This document shows, piece after piece, positions 1-5,787 of a DNA stretch of 5,787 nucleotides. The stretch covers positions 1 through 5,787 of the forward strand of contig DAOWKM010000035.1 of NCBI GenBank assembly GCA_030643695.1, given 5' to 3'. The first letter of the stretch is position 1; the number at the start of each line of letters is the position of its first letter. The position numbers and the translations under genes were made by a program. The notes under the pieces are model-generated. The model made no database searches, had not been told where the DNA came from, and saw nothing but the letters and a program-made list of their open reading frames with translations. This DNA is from Dehalococcoidia bacterium. GTDB taxonomy: Bacteria > Chloroflexota > Dehalococcoidia > Dehalococcoidales > DAOWKM01.

Positions 1-2270
1 CCTTCAAGCAGCATCTGGGCTGCTTTCTTATCCAGAGGCTTATTATTATTGCCACACTTAGGCGACTGGACGCAACTTGGGCAGCCATCCTGACAGGGGC
101 ACTCTGCAATCGTCCGCAGTGTAGTCTGCCACAGCTCCTCTACCAAGTCAAAGCCTTTCTCAGCAATACCAACGCCACCAGGATAGGCATCGTAAATAAA
201 TATCTCGGCTTTCCCGGTATCGGGATGGAGAGGGGTGGATACACCACCAATATCATTACGGTCACACAACGCAAATAAGGGGAGAATGGCAATAGCGGCG
301 TGCTCGGCAGCGTGTAACCCACCAGCAAAGTCTAATTGAGCCTTAACTAACCGGGTGACAACCTCAGTTGGTAGGTCAAACCATAGGGCAACAGTAGGGA
401 AATGGTGGGGCGGTAAATTTAATGGTTCCTCTCCAATTACCTCCTCAGTAAACTGAGCCTTCTTTCTAAAGCCAACAACAGTGGTGGTAACCTCTACCTC
501 ACCTAAATATACCTTTGTCTGCCGGCAGTGTTTATTATGAATTACCCTAACAATGCGCAAATCAGTGATTTCCTTAGCCTGGGTATAGTAAGCAGCAGTA
601 GTCGGCACCATATAGGCAGTACGGTTAGCCAGGTCAAGCTCGGTGACCAGATAGGACTCTCCCTGATGGAGGTAGACAGCACCGGGATGAACTTGAGAAA
701 AGGCAACACTAGCCTCTACAGTCTCCAGCAAGGAGTCAGTTGAGGTATCTAGTAAGGCAAAGTTTTCCCCAGAGGTAGAACGAATATTGATACTTTGAGC
801 TGGATAGGCAATGGTGGGTGAAAGATACCACCTGCTGTTACGCTCCCTGAGCATACCCCGCCTTTCCAACTCCAGCATCTCTTGACTTAAAGCAGAGCCA
901 AAGATTTTCTCATCACCACTGCTCAGTGGCATTTCCCAGGCAGCACACAACAGATGGGCTTTCAAGATATAGGGATTACCGGGATTAATCAAAGCATTCT
1001 CAAAATTCTTGCCAAAAAAGGACTCGGGGTGACGCATAAAATACTGGTCCAGAGGATTATCCAGACCGATGAGAAAACTCAGCGACTCGTCTCTACCTCG
1101 CCCACTCCTACCCGCCTGCTGCCAGGTGCTGGCAATACTCCCCGGATAACCAGTAAGCACCGTAGCTTCCAGGTCACCAATATCTATCCCTAGTTCCAAA
1201 GCGGTAGTAGCCACCACTCCCAGAAGCTGCCCGCTAAAGAGCTCCCGCTCTATCTGGCGGCGTTCCTGCGGAAGGTAACCAGCCCGATAGGCTTTTATTT
1301 TCTTAGCCAAGACTGAGCCAATCTCAGTTAATCTTCGCTTGGAGTAAATATAAATAAGCTCGGTCAACCGGCGAGTATGAGCAAAGGTTAGAGTGCGGAT
1401 ATTATGGCTCACCAACTCGGTAAACAAACCGGCTGCTTCACTATTAGCGCTGCGCCTCACACTCTTAGCCTCATCTATAATGGGAGGATTCCAGAAAACA
1501 AACTCCTTCCCTCCATGAGGCGAGCCATCATTGTCAACAACCTCAAAAGGTAAACCTATCAGTCCCTCAGCATGCTCACCAGGGTTAGCGATAGTAGCTG
1601 AACAGCAAATGAACTGGGGACTTGAACCGTAGAGGTTACAGAGACGGCGCAGGCGGCGCAACACGCAGGCGACATGAGAGCCAAAAACACCACGATAGAT
1701 ATGAGCTTCATCTATTACCACATACCTTAGATGCTTTAGTAGCCTTGACCAGGATTGATGATTGGGCAGTATGCCAATATGGAGCATATCGGGATTGGTA
1801 AGTATTATTCTGGCTCGCTTCCTTATCTCGGCTCGCTCAGTCTGGGGGGTATCACCATCAAAGGTAGCCAATTCCTCAGCAGCGAGTAGTCCGGGACAAA
1901 ATAACTCCTGCAAACCACGCAACTGGTCCTGCGCTAGTGCCTTAGTCGGGAAAAGGTAAAGGGCACGACTGCCCCGTTCAGTTAACATTGCCTCCAATAC
2001 CGGAATGTTGTAGCAGAGGGTCTTACCACTGGCTGATGAGGTTGATACCATCACATTCCTGCCCTGCCGAATATAATTTATGGCTTTAGCCTGGTGAGTA
2101 TAGAGGGGCAACAACCCATGTTCATTAAGGCAATCCTCAACACTACTAACCAGAGGCTTATCCAATTCAGCGCAACTTGCCTCACCGGATGGAATATGCT
2201 CAATGTGAGCCACCTGACCATTATAACCAGGTTGAGCTATAAGATAGCGAAGGAAGGCTGAGGCATTCAT
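1..2270 (-). CDS. DEAD/DEAH-box SF2 helicase with DUF1998 zinc-binding C-terminus, YprA/MrfA (Hrq1-like) family; C-terminus cut by window edge
   Basis: The minus-strand frame stays open for 756 codons to the left edge. Visible helicase motifs: Q-type LYTHQ (56-60), Walker A SSASGKT (78-84), PTKALAQDQ (108-116), TNPDMLH (158-164), DEAH (187-190), SAT (224-226), motif V ALELGIDIG (357-365) and motif VI QQAGRSGRG (384-392). The C-terminal DUF1998 region carries Cys 724, 726, 730, 733 and 739 in a CPCxxGCPSC...KCGN pattern, as expected for a zinc site. Family knowledge: the Bacillus relative MrfA/YprA is a 3'-5' DNA translocase/helicase used in repair of mitomycin-type damage, and yeast Hrq1 is a RecQ4-like relative. 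The protein ends near the PLDKKAAQMLLE stretch that lies close to the family C-terminus, so only a few residues should be missing. The ATG at 2270 has AGG 5 bases upstream and GAGG 9 bases upstream. It starts 11 bases after the YlxP stop. DNA repair is inferred; the helicase family call is firm. Confidence 0.95.
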   Translation of the reverse strand, partial: MNASAFLRYLIAQPGYNGQVAHIEHIPSGEASCAELDKPLVSSVEDCLNEHGLLPLYTHQAKAINYIRQGRNVMVSTSSASGKTLCYNIPVLEAMLTERGSRALYLFPTKALAQDQLRGLQELFCPGLLAAEELATFDGDTPQTERAEIRKRARIILTNPDMLHIGILPNHQSWSRLLKHLRYVVIDEAHIYRGVFGSHVACVLRRLRRLCNLYGSSPQFICCSATIANPGEHAEGLIGLPFEVVDNDGSPHGGKEFVFWNPPIIDEAKSVRRSANSEAAGLFTELVSHNIRTLTFAHTRRLTELIYIYSKRRLTEIGSVLAKKIKAYRAGYLPQERRQIERELFSGQLLGVVATTALELGIDIGDLEATVLTGYPGSIASTWQQAGRSGRGRDESLSFLIGLDNPLDQYFMRHPESFFGKNFENALINPGNPYILKAHLLCAAWEMPLSSGDEKIFGSALSQEMLELERRGMLRERNSRWYLSPTIAYPAQSINIRSTSGENFALLDTSTDSLLETVEASVAFSQVHPGAVYLHQGESYLVTELDLANRTAYMVPTTAAYYTQAKEITDLRIVRVIHNKHCRQTKVYLGEVEVTTTVVGFRKKAQFTEEVIGEEPLNLPPHHFPTVALWFDLPTEVVTRLVKAQLDFAGGLHAAEHAAIAILPLFALCDRNDIGGVSTPLHPDTGKAEIFIYDAYPGGVGIAEKGFDLVEELWQTTLRTIAECPCQDGCPSCVQSPKCGNNNKPLDKKAAQMLLE

Positions 2271-2281
2271 TATAACCTGCC

Positions 2282-2575
2282 TCACAAAACAGACAGAATC
2301 TCAATTTTATAGTCAAGTATCTCTACCTCAAACCGACCATTAATAATAAAGTCTACCACCTTTGACAGGACTTCATTGGTATGCCGCTTATCATTGCTAA
2401 CACAACAAATCCCCAGTGTAGCTAATTGCCATAGCTCCTGGTCGTCAACCTCAGCAATGGAAACATTAAACTTGCTAGCGACCCGGGTAATAATGGATTT
2501 CAACACCCGCCTCTTACCCTTAAGAGATAGATTTTCAGGTAAACGAAGGTTAACCCTGCATACACCAACATTCAT
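2282..2575 (-). CDS. ylxP: DUF503 (YlxP-like) protein
   Basis: A 97-residue protein matching the DUF503/YlxP family along its whole length: an N-terminal strand (VGVCRVNLRLP), the SLKGKRRVLKSI helix (17-28), the family core FNVSIAEVDDQELWQLATLG (36-55) followed by CCVSN, and a C-terminal EVEILDYKIEIL strand. Family knowledge: small alpha/beta proteins of unresolved biochemical role, often encoded among translation genes such as infB, rbfA and truB. I chose the ATG at 2575 because the alignment to the family starts there. A TTG 57 bases upstream (2632) would add an unmatched 19-residue tail and lies upstream of the predicted transcription start. The Shine-Dalgarno is weak (a TAAG about 10 bases before the ATG). 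Its TGA lies inside the ribosome-binding region of the downstream helicase gene, so the two form a tight operon. It is transcribed away from rpsO. The molecular function is unknown. Confidence 0.9.
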   Translation of the reverse strand: MNVGVCRVNLRLPENLSLKGKRRVLKSIITRVASKFNVSIAEVDDQELWQLATLGICCVSNDKRHTNEVLSKVVDFIINGRFEVEILDYKIEILSVL

Positions 2576-2603
2576 GATAAATAACTTAGATGGGGGAATA
2601 GGG

Positions 2604-2642
2604 CAAGTATTTTTTACTATACACTTGGACAACTTGCCAAGT
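2604..2642. repeat. Cluster of four ACTTG/CAAGT half-sites, candidate operator
   Basis: The 5-mer occurs four times in 39 bases: CAAGT (2604-2608), ACTTG (2623-2627), ACTTG (2632-2636) and CAAGT (2638-2642). The last two form an 11-base palindrome ACTTGcCAAGT, and ACTTGG (2623-2628) with CCAAGT (2637-2642) forms a 6-bp inverted repeat with an 8-base spacer. The group overlaps the -35 element and the spacer of the predicted ylxP promoter, where a repressor site would be expected. The regulator is unknown, and chance is possible in so short a motif. Confidence 0.35.
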
Positions 2643-2645
2643 CAA
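2616..2645 (-). promoter_or_regulatory. Predicted promoter of the ylxP-helicase operon
   Basis: Read on the minus strand, TTGACT (2645-2640) and TATAGT (2621-2616) are separated by 18 bases. Each hexamer matches the sigma-70-type consensus at five of six positions. Transcription would begin near 2609, giving a leader of about 33 nt before the ATG at 2575. This is consistent with the ATG rather than the upstream TTG being the ylxP start. Predicted from sequence only. Confidence 0.5.
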
Positions 2646-2667
2646 GGCTAAAAATAGTCTTCTTGAA

Positions 2668-2696
2668 TTTACAGTCTTCCCGACTTATGTTATAAT
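2668..2696 (+). promoter_or_regulatory. Predicted promoter of the rpsO-pnp-dapB operon
   Basis: TTTACA (2668-2673) and a perfect TATAAT (2691-2696) are separated by exactly 17 bases, one mismatch from the sigma-70-type consensus in twelve positions. Transcription should start near 2702-2704, about 42 nt before the rpsO start codon. The position directly upstream of a strongly expressed ribosomal protein gene supports the call. Confidence 0.8.
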
Positions 2697-2703
2697 CCTT
2701 CGG

Positions 2704-2718
2704 TATGTTGAAAACATA
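2704..2718 (+). promoter_or_regulatory. Perfect 15-base palindrome/hairpin at the 5' end of the rpsO leader
   Basis: TATGTT (2704-2709) and AACATA (2713-2718) form a perfect 6-bp stem around a GAA loop. It sits at or just after the predicted transcription start. It could be a 5' RNA hairpin that stabilises the message, part of an S15-binding leader structure (S15 autoregulation is known in several bacteria, with different RNA folds), or a DNA operator. The stem is AU-rich and so thermally weak by itself. Confidence 0.4.
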
Positions 2719-2732
2719 ATACAACAAGTAAC

Positions 2733-2738
2733 AAGAGG
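2733..2738 (+). promoter_or_regulatory. Ribosome-binding site that fixes the TTG start of rpsO
   Basis: AAGAGG lies 6 bases before the TTG at 2745. No ATG or GTG is available in this frame between the upstream in-frame stop (TGA at 2709-2711) and the TTG, so the TTG start is well supported. Confidence 0.8.
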
Positions 2739-2744
2739 TATAAT

Positions 2745-3008
2745 TTGGAGAAGGAACAGAAGACAAACATTATAAACAAATTTGCGTCTCACGAGGGAGA
2801 CACCGGCTCAACTGAGGTCCAGATAGCCCTGCTTACCGAAAGGATAAATCAATTAACCGGGCATATGGTGGCTAATCGTCATGACTATCACTCACAGCGG
2901 GGGTTGCTTAAGCTTGTCGGGCATAGAAGAAGGCTACTGGCTTATCTGAACAAAGAGGATGCCGGCCGTTATCGTAACCTAATCACTAAGCTCGGTCTGC
3001 GTAAATGA
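2745..3008 (+). CDS. rpsO: 30S ribosomal protein S15
   Basis: An 87-residue protein, close to the usual 88-89, with the S15 signatures in order: FASHEGDTGSTEVQIALLTERI (about 13-34, the Asp-Thr-Gly-Ser loop), the HDYHSQRGLLKLVGHRRRLLAYL helical core (about 46-68) and the C-terminal YRNLITKLGLRK. S15 is a primary binder of the central domain of 16S rRNA, contacting a three-way junction, and helps form bridges to the 50S subunit. The start is TTG, preceded by AAGAGG at a 6-base spacing. The first residues (EKEQKTN) are slightly shorter than the common MxLTxEEK form. It is the first gene of an apparent operon under a near-consensus promoter, and its stop overlaps the first possible pnp start by four bases (ATGA). 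Autoregulation through the leader is plausible but not shown. Confidence 0.97.
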   Translation: MEKEQKTNIINKFASHEGDTGSTEVQIALLTERINQLTGHMVANRHDYHSQRGLLKLVGHRRRLLAYLNKEDAGRYRNLITKLGLRK

Positions 3009-5221
3009 AGTCGGCAAATAAGGAGAAAGTATTGATAAAATCCCATTCTTTTGAGTGTGAGGTTGGCGGTAGAACCCTCACTATAGAGACAGGAAAACTC
3101 GCCGGGCAGGCAAGTGGAGCGGTAACGGTTCGCTATGGGGATACCGTGGTTCTAGTTACCACTTGCATCAGTGATGAACCACGAGAGGGAGTAGATTTTC
3201 TACCGTTAACCATTGACTATGAAGAAAGACTATACGCTGCTGGTAAAATCCCCGGTGGCTTTATTAGACGAGAAGGGCGCCCCAGCCAAGAGGCAACCTT
3301 AGCCAGCCGACTTACCGACCGCCCGCTGCGTCCCCTTTTGCCCAAGGAGTGGCGTAATGATATTCAAATCATAGTTACTGTCCTTTCCGCCGACCTAGAG
3401 AACGACCCTGATATCCTGGCAGTTATCGGTGGCTCGGCGGTTCTGGCTATATCCGAGGTGCCATTTGATGGTCCGGTGAGTGCTGTCCACATTGGCCACA
3501 TTAATAATGAGCTAATATTAAATCCGACATTGGCTCAGCTTGAAGATAGCCTACTTGACCTGGTTATAGTCAGCACCAAAGAAGGAATAGTAATGGTAGA
3601 AGCCGGAGCCCAAGAGGTTTCCGAGAATATTGTTACCCAGGCAATCAATTTTGGTCATAAGGCAAACCAAGATATCATTAAGCTCCAAGAGCAGCTTCAG
3701 CAGAGTTGGGGTAAACCCAAGGTAGAAGCACCTACCAGTGAGCTTAACCGTGAAGTAGAATCAGCAATTTCAGAAATTATTAACGGAAGGCTCACCCCAG
3801 CCCTAAATCAGCCAGAGAAATCACAGCGGGAACAGGCACTCTCTGACTTAAAGGAAGAACTCGTGGAGCGCCTAGGGGAATCATTCTCTGAAGCAGATAT
3901 ACTCTCTGCCTTTGACGCCAAGGTCAAGACCGAAATAAGAACTAATATCCTTGACAAGGCACAGCGTGTCAGTGGTCGTAGTCTGACCGAAGTCCGACCC
4001 CTTAGCTGCGAAATAGGGCTTTTACCTCGCACCCATGGCTCAGCTCTATTCACCAGAGGGCGAACACAGGTGCTGACAATTACTACCCTGGGTTCCATCA
4101 AGAAGGAGCAGCAACTTGATGGATTAGGCATAGAAGAAACTAAACGCTTCATCCATCATTACAATTTTCCTCCCTTCTCCACTGGCGAGGTGAAACGTGT
4201 CGGTACACCTGGCCGCCGCGAAATTGGACATGGCGCTCTAGCTGAGCGAGCCCTTATACCAGTGCTACCCAAAGATGAGGACTTCCCTTACACTATTCGC
4301 CTTGTCTCAGAGGTGCTGAGTTCTAGTGGCAGTACATCTATGGCTAGTGTTTGTGCCTCAAGCTTATCTCTAATGGATGCCGGGATACCGATAACGAGGG
4401 CAGTAGCCGGGGTAGCTATGGGCTTGGTCACTGGTAAAAACGGTGACTATGCTATTTTAACCGACATTGAAGGTATAGAGGATAATTACGGTGATATGGA
4501 CTTTAAGGTAGCTGGCACTACCGAGGGTATCACTGCAATCCAGCTAGATATTAAACTCAAGAGCATAAGCCTAGAGATTCTGAGAAAGGCATTAGAGCAG
4601 GCTAGAGATGCCCGCTTGTCTATTCTAGAAACAATGCATCAAGCTATTGCTCGCAGCCGACCCGAGGTTAGCCGCTATGCGCCACGAATGCACAAAATAA
4701 TGATTGACCCTAATAAAATTGGCAGTGTAATCGGCACTGGAGGTAAAACAATCAGGTCAATTGTTGATGAAACCAAAGCCACCATTGACATTAATAATGA
4801 TGGCACTGTGCTTATTGGCTCACCAGATGAAGAAGCAGCTCGCCGAGCTATTGAAATCATTGAAAGTCTAACCAAGGATGTAGAAGTTGGCGGTATCTAT
4901 ACCGGAAAAGTAACGCGTATAATGAACTTCGGCGCTATGGTAGAAATCCTCCCTGGCAAGGAGGGCATGGTTCATATTAGTGAGCTGGCGGACTATCGGG
5001 TAGCTAAAGTAGAGGATGTAGTCAAAATGGGTGATGAGATTAAGGTCAAGGTAATTGAGATTGACCATCTGGGTAGGATAAACCTATCACGACGAGCTGT
5101 AGTTGCCAAGTCTTCTCAACTGCCAGGAGCCAGGATAGAGGATTCATCATCTACAAACTACCCGTTTAAGAAGCAGCGTGATGTTCGCCCACCCAGGAAT
5201 AAGTGGCATGAGAAGAGGTGA
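3005..5221 (+). CDS. pnp: Polyribonucleotide nucleotidyltransferase (polynucleotide phosphorylase, PNPase)
   Basis: This enzyme degrades RNA 3' to 5' using phosphate, releasing nucleoside diphosphates, and can add tails in reverse; it works as a cytoplasmic trimer. The 738-residue frame has the full order: first RNase PH domain (about 16-150, with the RNA-binding loop GGFIRREGRP at 84-93), helical linker (about 245-320), second RNase PH domain (about 322-552), KH domain (about 562-620, GTGG at 577-580), S1 domain (about 627-698) and a basic tail. The phosphate-binding SSGSTSMASV is at 439-448. Metal-site residues equivalent by motif to E. coli D486, D492 and K494 are D493, D499 and K501, so it should be active. 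The coordinates use the ATG overlapping the rpsO stop, which lacks a Shine-Dalgarno. A TTG at 3032 (residue 10) with AAGGAG six bases upstream gives a 729-residue form whose N-terminus fits the family length better; I consider it at least equally likely. Confidence 0.97.
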   Translation: MKSANKEKVLIKSHSFECEVGGRTLTIETGKLAGQASGAVTVRYGDTVVLVTTCISDEPREGVDFLPLTIDYEERLYAAGKIPGGFIRREGRPSQEATLASRLTDRPLRPLLPKEWRNDIQIIVTVLSADLENDPDILAVIGGSAVLAISEVPFDGPVSAVHIGHINNELILNPTLAQLEDSLLDLVIVSTKEGIVMVEAGAQEVSENIVTQAINFGHKANQDIIKLQEQLQQSWGKPKVEAPTSELNREVESAISEIINGRLTPALNQPEKSQREQALSDLKEELVERLGESFSEADILSAFDAKVKTEIRTNILDKAQRVSGRSLTEVRPLSCEIGLLPRTHGSALFTRGRTQVLTITTLGSIKKEQQLDGLGIEETKRFIHHYNFPPFSTGEVKRVGTPGRREIGHGALAERALIPVLPKDEDFPYTIRLVSEVLSSSGSTSMASVCASSLSLMDAGIPITRAVAGVAMGLVTGKNGDYAILTDIEGIEDNYGDMDFKVAGTTEGITAIQLDIKLKSISLEILRKALEQARDARLSILETMHQAIARSRPEVSRYAPRMHKIMIDPNKIGSVIGTGGKTIRSIVDETKATIDINNDGTVLIGSPDEEAARRAIEIIESLTKDVEVGGIYTGKVTRIMNFGAMVEILPGKEGMVHISELADYRVAKVEDVVKMGDEIKVKVIEIDHLGRINLSRRAVVAKSSQLPGARIEDSSSTNYPFKKQRDVRPPRNKWHEKR
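3020..3025 (+). promoter_or_regulatory. Shine-Dalgarno inside the annotated pnp start, pointing to a TTG start at 3032
   Basis: AAGGAG ends six bases before an in-frame TTG (3032-3034). It is the strongest ribosome-binding site in the window, whereas the upstream ATG at 3005 has none. Starting at the TTG leaves about a dozen residues before the conserved GGRTLTIETGKLA, as in E. coli PNPase. The ATG could still be used through translational coupling to rpsO. Confidence 0.6.
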
Positions 5222-5241
5222 CTCGCGTAATTATTAGAAAG

Positions 5242-5261
5242 TAGCTTTAGGGGTTAAGCTA
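5242..5261 (+). promoter_or_regulatory. Inverted repeat enclosing the dapB ribosome-binding site
   Basis: TAGCTT (5242-5247) can pair with AAGCTA (5256-5261), the last base being the A of the dapB ATG. The Shine-Dalgarno AGGGG (5249-5253), seven bases before the ATG, lies in the loop. If it forms, the hairpin would partly hide the start codon while presenting the Shine-Dalgarno. The 39-base gap after pnp contains no terminator-like GC stem with a T run. Confidence 0.3.
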
Positions 5262-5787
5262 TGACACCAATAAAAGTAGTAGTAAACGGTGCGTTAGGTA
5301 AGGTGGGGCGAGAGGTAGTTAAGGCACTATGTCGTGAGCCTGAAATGCAGGTAGTAGGTGCTGTAGAACTACAAGTTTCCGAGGATTACCTATCCCTCCC
5401 TGATGATTCCGGTGCTGTGCCCTTTTCTTCTGACTTAAACCACATCCTCACTAGTTGCCAACCTGATGTGCTAGTAGATTTTACTACAGCTCAAGCTACT
5501 ATGCCCGCAGTGCGTATTGCCAGTAAACAGGGTGTTAACTTAGTAATAGGAACCACTGGATTAACTGATGATGAACTTAGCGAAATTGACCAGCTATCAG
5601 CAGCTCACCAGATTGGAGTAGTCGTCGCCCCAAACTTTGCTCTGGGAGCAATTCTAATGATACACCTAGCCAAAATAGTCGCCAGATACCTTGACTATGC
5701 CGAAATTATAGAATTACATCACCACCACAAAATTGATGCTCCTTCAGGAACTGCTTTATCTACCGCCAAAGCCATGGTAACTGCCAA
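5261..5787 (+). CDS. dapB: 4-hydroxy-tetrahydrodipicolinate reductase, N-terminal part; cut by right edge
   Basis: DapB reduces the product of DapA to tetrahydrodipicolinate with NAD(P)H in the diaminopimelate/lysine pathway in the cytosol. The 175 codons present cover the Rossmann domain and the start of the tetramerisation/substrate domain. They show the nucleotide-binding loop NGALGKVG (9-16), VDFT (72-75), GTTG (97-100), APNFALG (123-129) and the signature ELHHHHKIDAPSGTAL (151-166). The HH pair (153-154) and K157 match the E. coli catalytic H159/H160 and K163 by motif. About 80-100 C-terminal residues should lie beyond the window. After the second strand the sequence is AVELQ: Glu36 is kept, but the Arg that contacts the NADPH phosphate in E. 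coli (R39) is Leu, which hints at NADH preference. The ATG has AGGGG seven bases upstream. Spacing and lack of a terminator suggest read-through from pnp. Confidence 0.95.
   Translation, partial: MTPIKVVVNGALGKVGREVVKALCREPEMQVVGAVELQVSEDYLSLPDDSGAVPFSSDLNHILTSCQPDVLVDFTTAQATMPAVRIASKQGVNLVIGTTGLTDDELSEIDQLSAAHQIGVVVAPNFALGAILMIHLAKIVARYLDYAEIIELHHHHKIDAPSGTALSTAKAMVTA

Noticed and set aside
1640..1675. GC-rich repetitive stretch resembling short direct repeats
   Set aside because: It encodes the arginine-leucine run RRLRRL in the helicase, so the repetition is explained by the protein sequence.
528..1959. Plus-strand open frames of 65 to 79 codons across the helicase gene
   Set aside because: They are antisense to a well-conserved helicase, resemble no family I know, and lack convincing ribosome-binding sites.
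2576..2632. A 19-residue N-terminal extension of YlxP from a TTG at 2632
   Set aside because: The extension has no match to the DUF503 family, and the TTG lies upstream of the predicted transcription start.
2689..2717. A second minus-strand promoter using TATAAC opposite the rpsO -10 box
   Set aside because: The corresponding -35 position reads ATGTTT, a poor match; the TATA resemblance follows from the rpsO -10 sequence.
4948..4969. CCTCC/GGAGG inverted repeat with a Shine-Dalgarno-like run and an in-frame ATG inside the pnp S1 domain, a possible internal start
   Set aside because: Only two bases separate GGAGG from the ATG, the bases encode the conserved GKEGMVHISEL motif, and a product starting there would be a broken S1 domain.
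3808..5068. Minus-strand open frames of 66 to 114 codons inside pnp
   Set aside because: They are shadows of the pnp reading frame, with low-complexity or arbitrary-looking protein sequence.
5222..5260. Terminator between pnp and dapB
   Set aside because: The only inverted repeat is AT-rich, overlaps the dapB start and is not followed by a T run.

Overview
The window looks like a bacterial chromosome segment of moderate GC (about half by eye) carrying housekeeping genes on two diverging transcription units. I infer a member of the Chloroflexota, perhaps a Dehalococcoidia-like lineage. The grounds are the style of the PNPase and DapB proteins and the use of TTG starts. This is recognition from memory, not a search, and the lineage call is weak.

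Minus strand, from about 2645 down to the left edge: a promoter-like pair, a short leader, a 97-residue DUF503/YlxP protein (2575 to 2282), then an SF2 DEAH-box helicase of the YprA/MrfA (DUF1998) type. The helicase starts at 2270 and runs off the left edge, nearly complete. The YlxP stop codon lies inside the helicase ribosome-binding region, so the two are almost certainly co-transcribed.

Plus strand, from about 2668 to the right edge: a near-consensus sigma-70-type promoter (TTTACA, 17 bp, TATAAT), a leader of about 40 nt with a small perfect hairpin, rpsO (ribosomal protein S15, TTG start), pnp (polynucleotide phosphorylase, overlapping the rpsO stop by 4 bases) and, 39 bases on, dapB (4-hydroxy-tetrahydrodipicolinate reductase), cut by the right edge. 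No terminator is visible between these genes, so rpsO-pnp-dapB reads as one operon joining ribosome assembly, RNA turnover and the diaminopimelate/lysine pathway.

The control region is the 169 bases between ylxP and rpsO. It holds both divergent promoters, four copies of the 5-mer ACTTG/CAAGT around the ylxP promoter, and a 15-base palindrome at the rpsO transcription start. I see no RNA gene, insertion sequence, CRISPR array or phage gene. The window is mostly ordinary; the items worth a second look are the YlxP-helicase pairing, the two candidate regulatory palindromes, start-codon choice in pnp, and a hairpin around the dapB ribosome-binding site.
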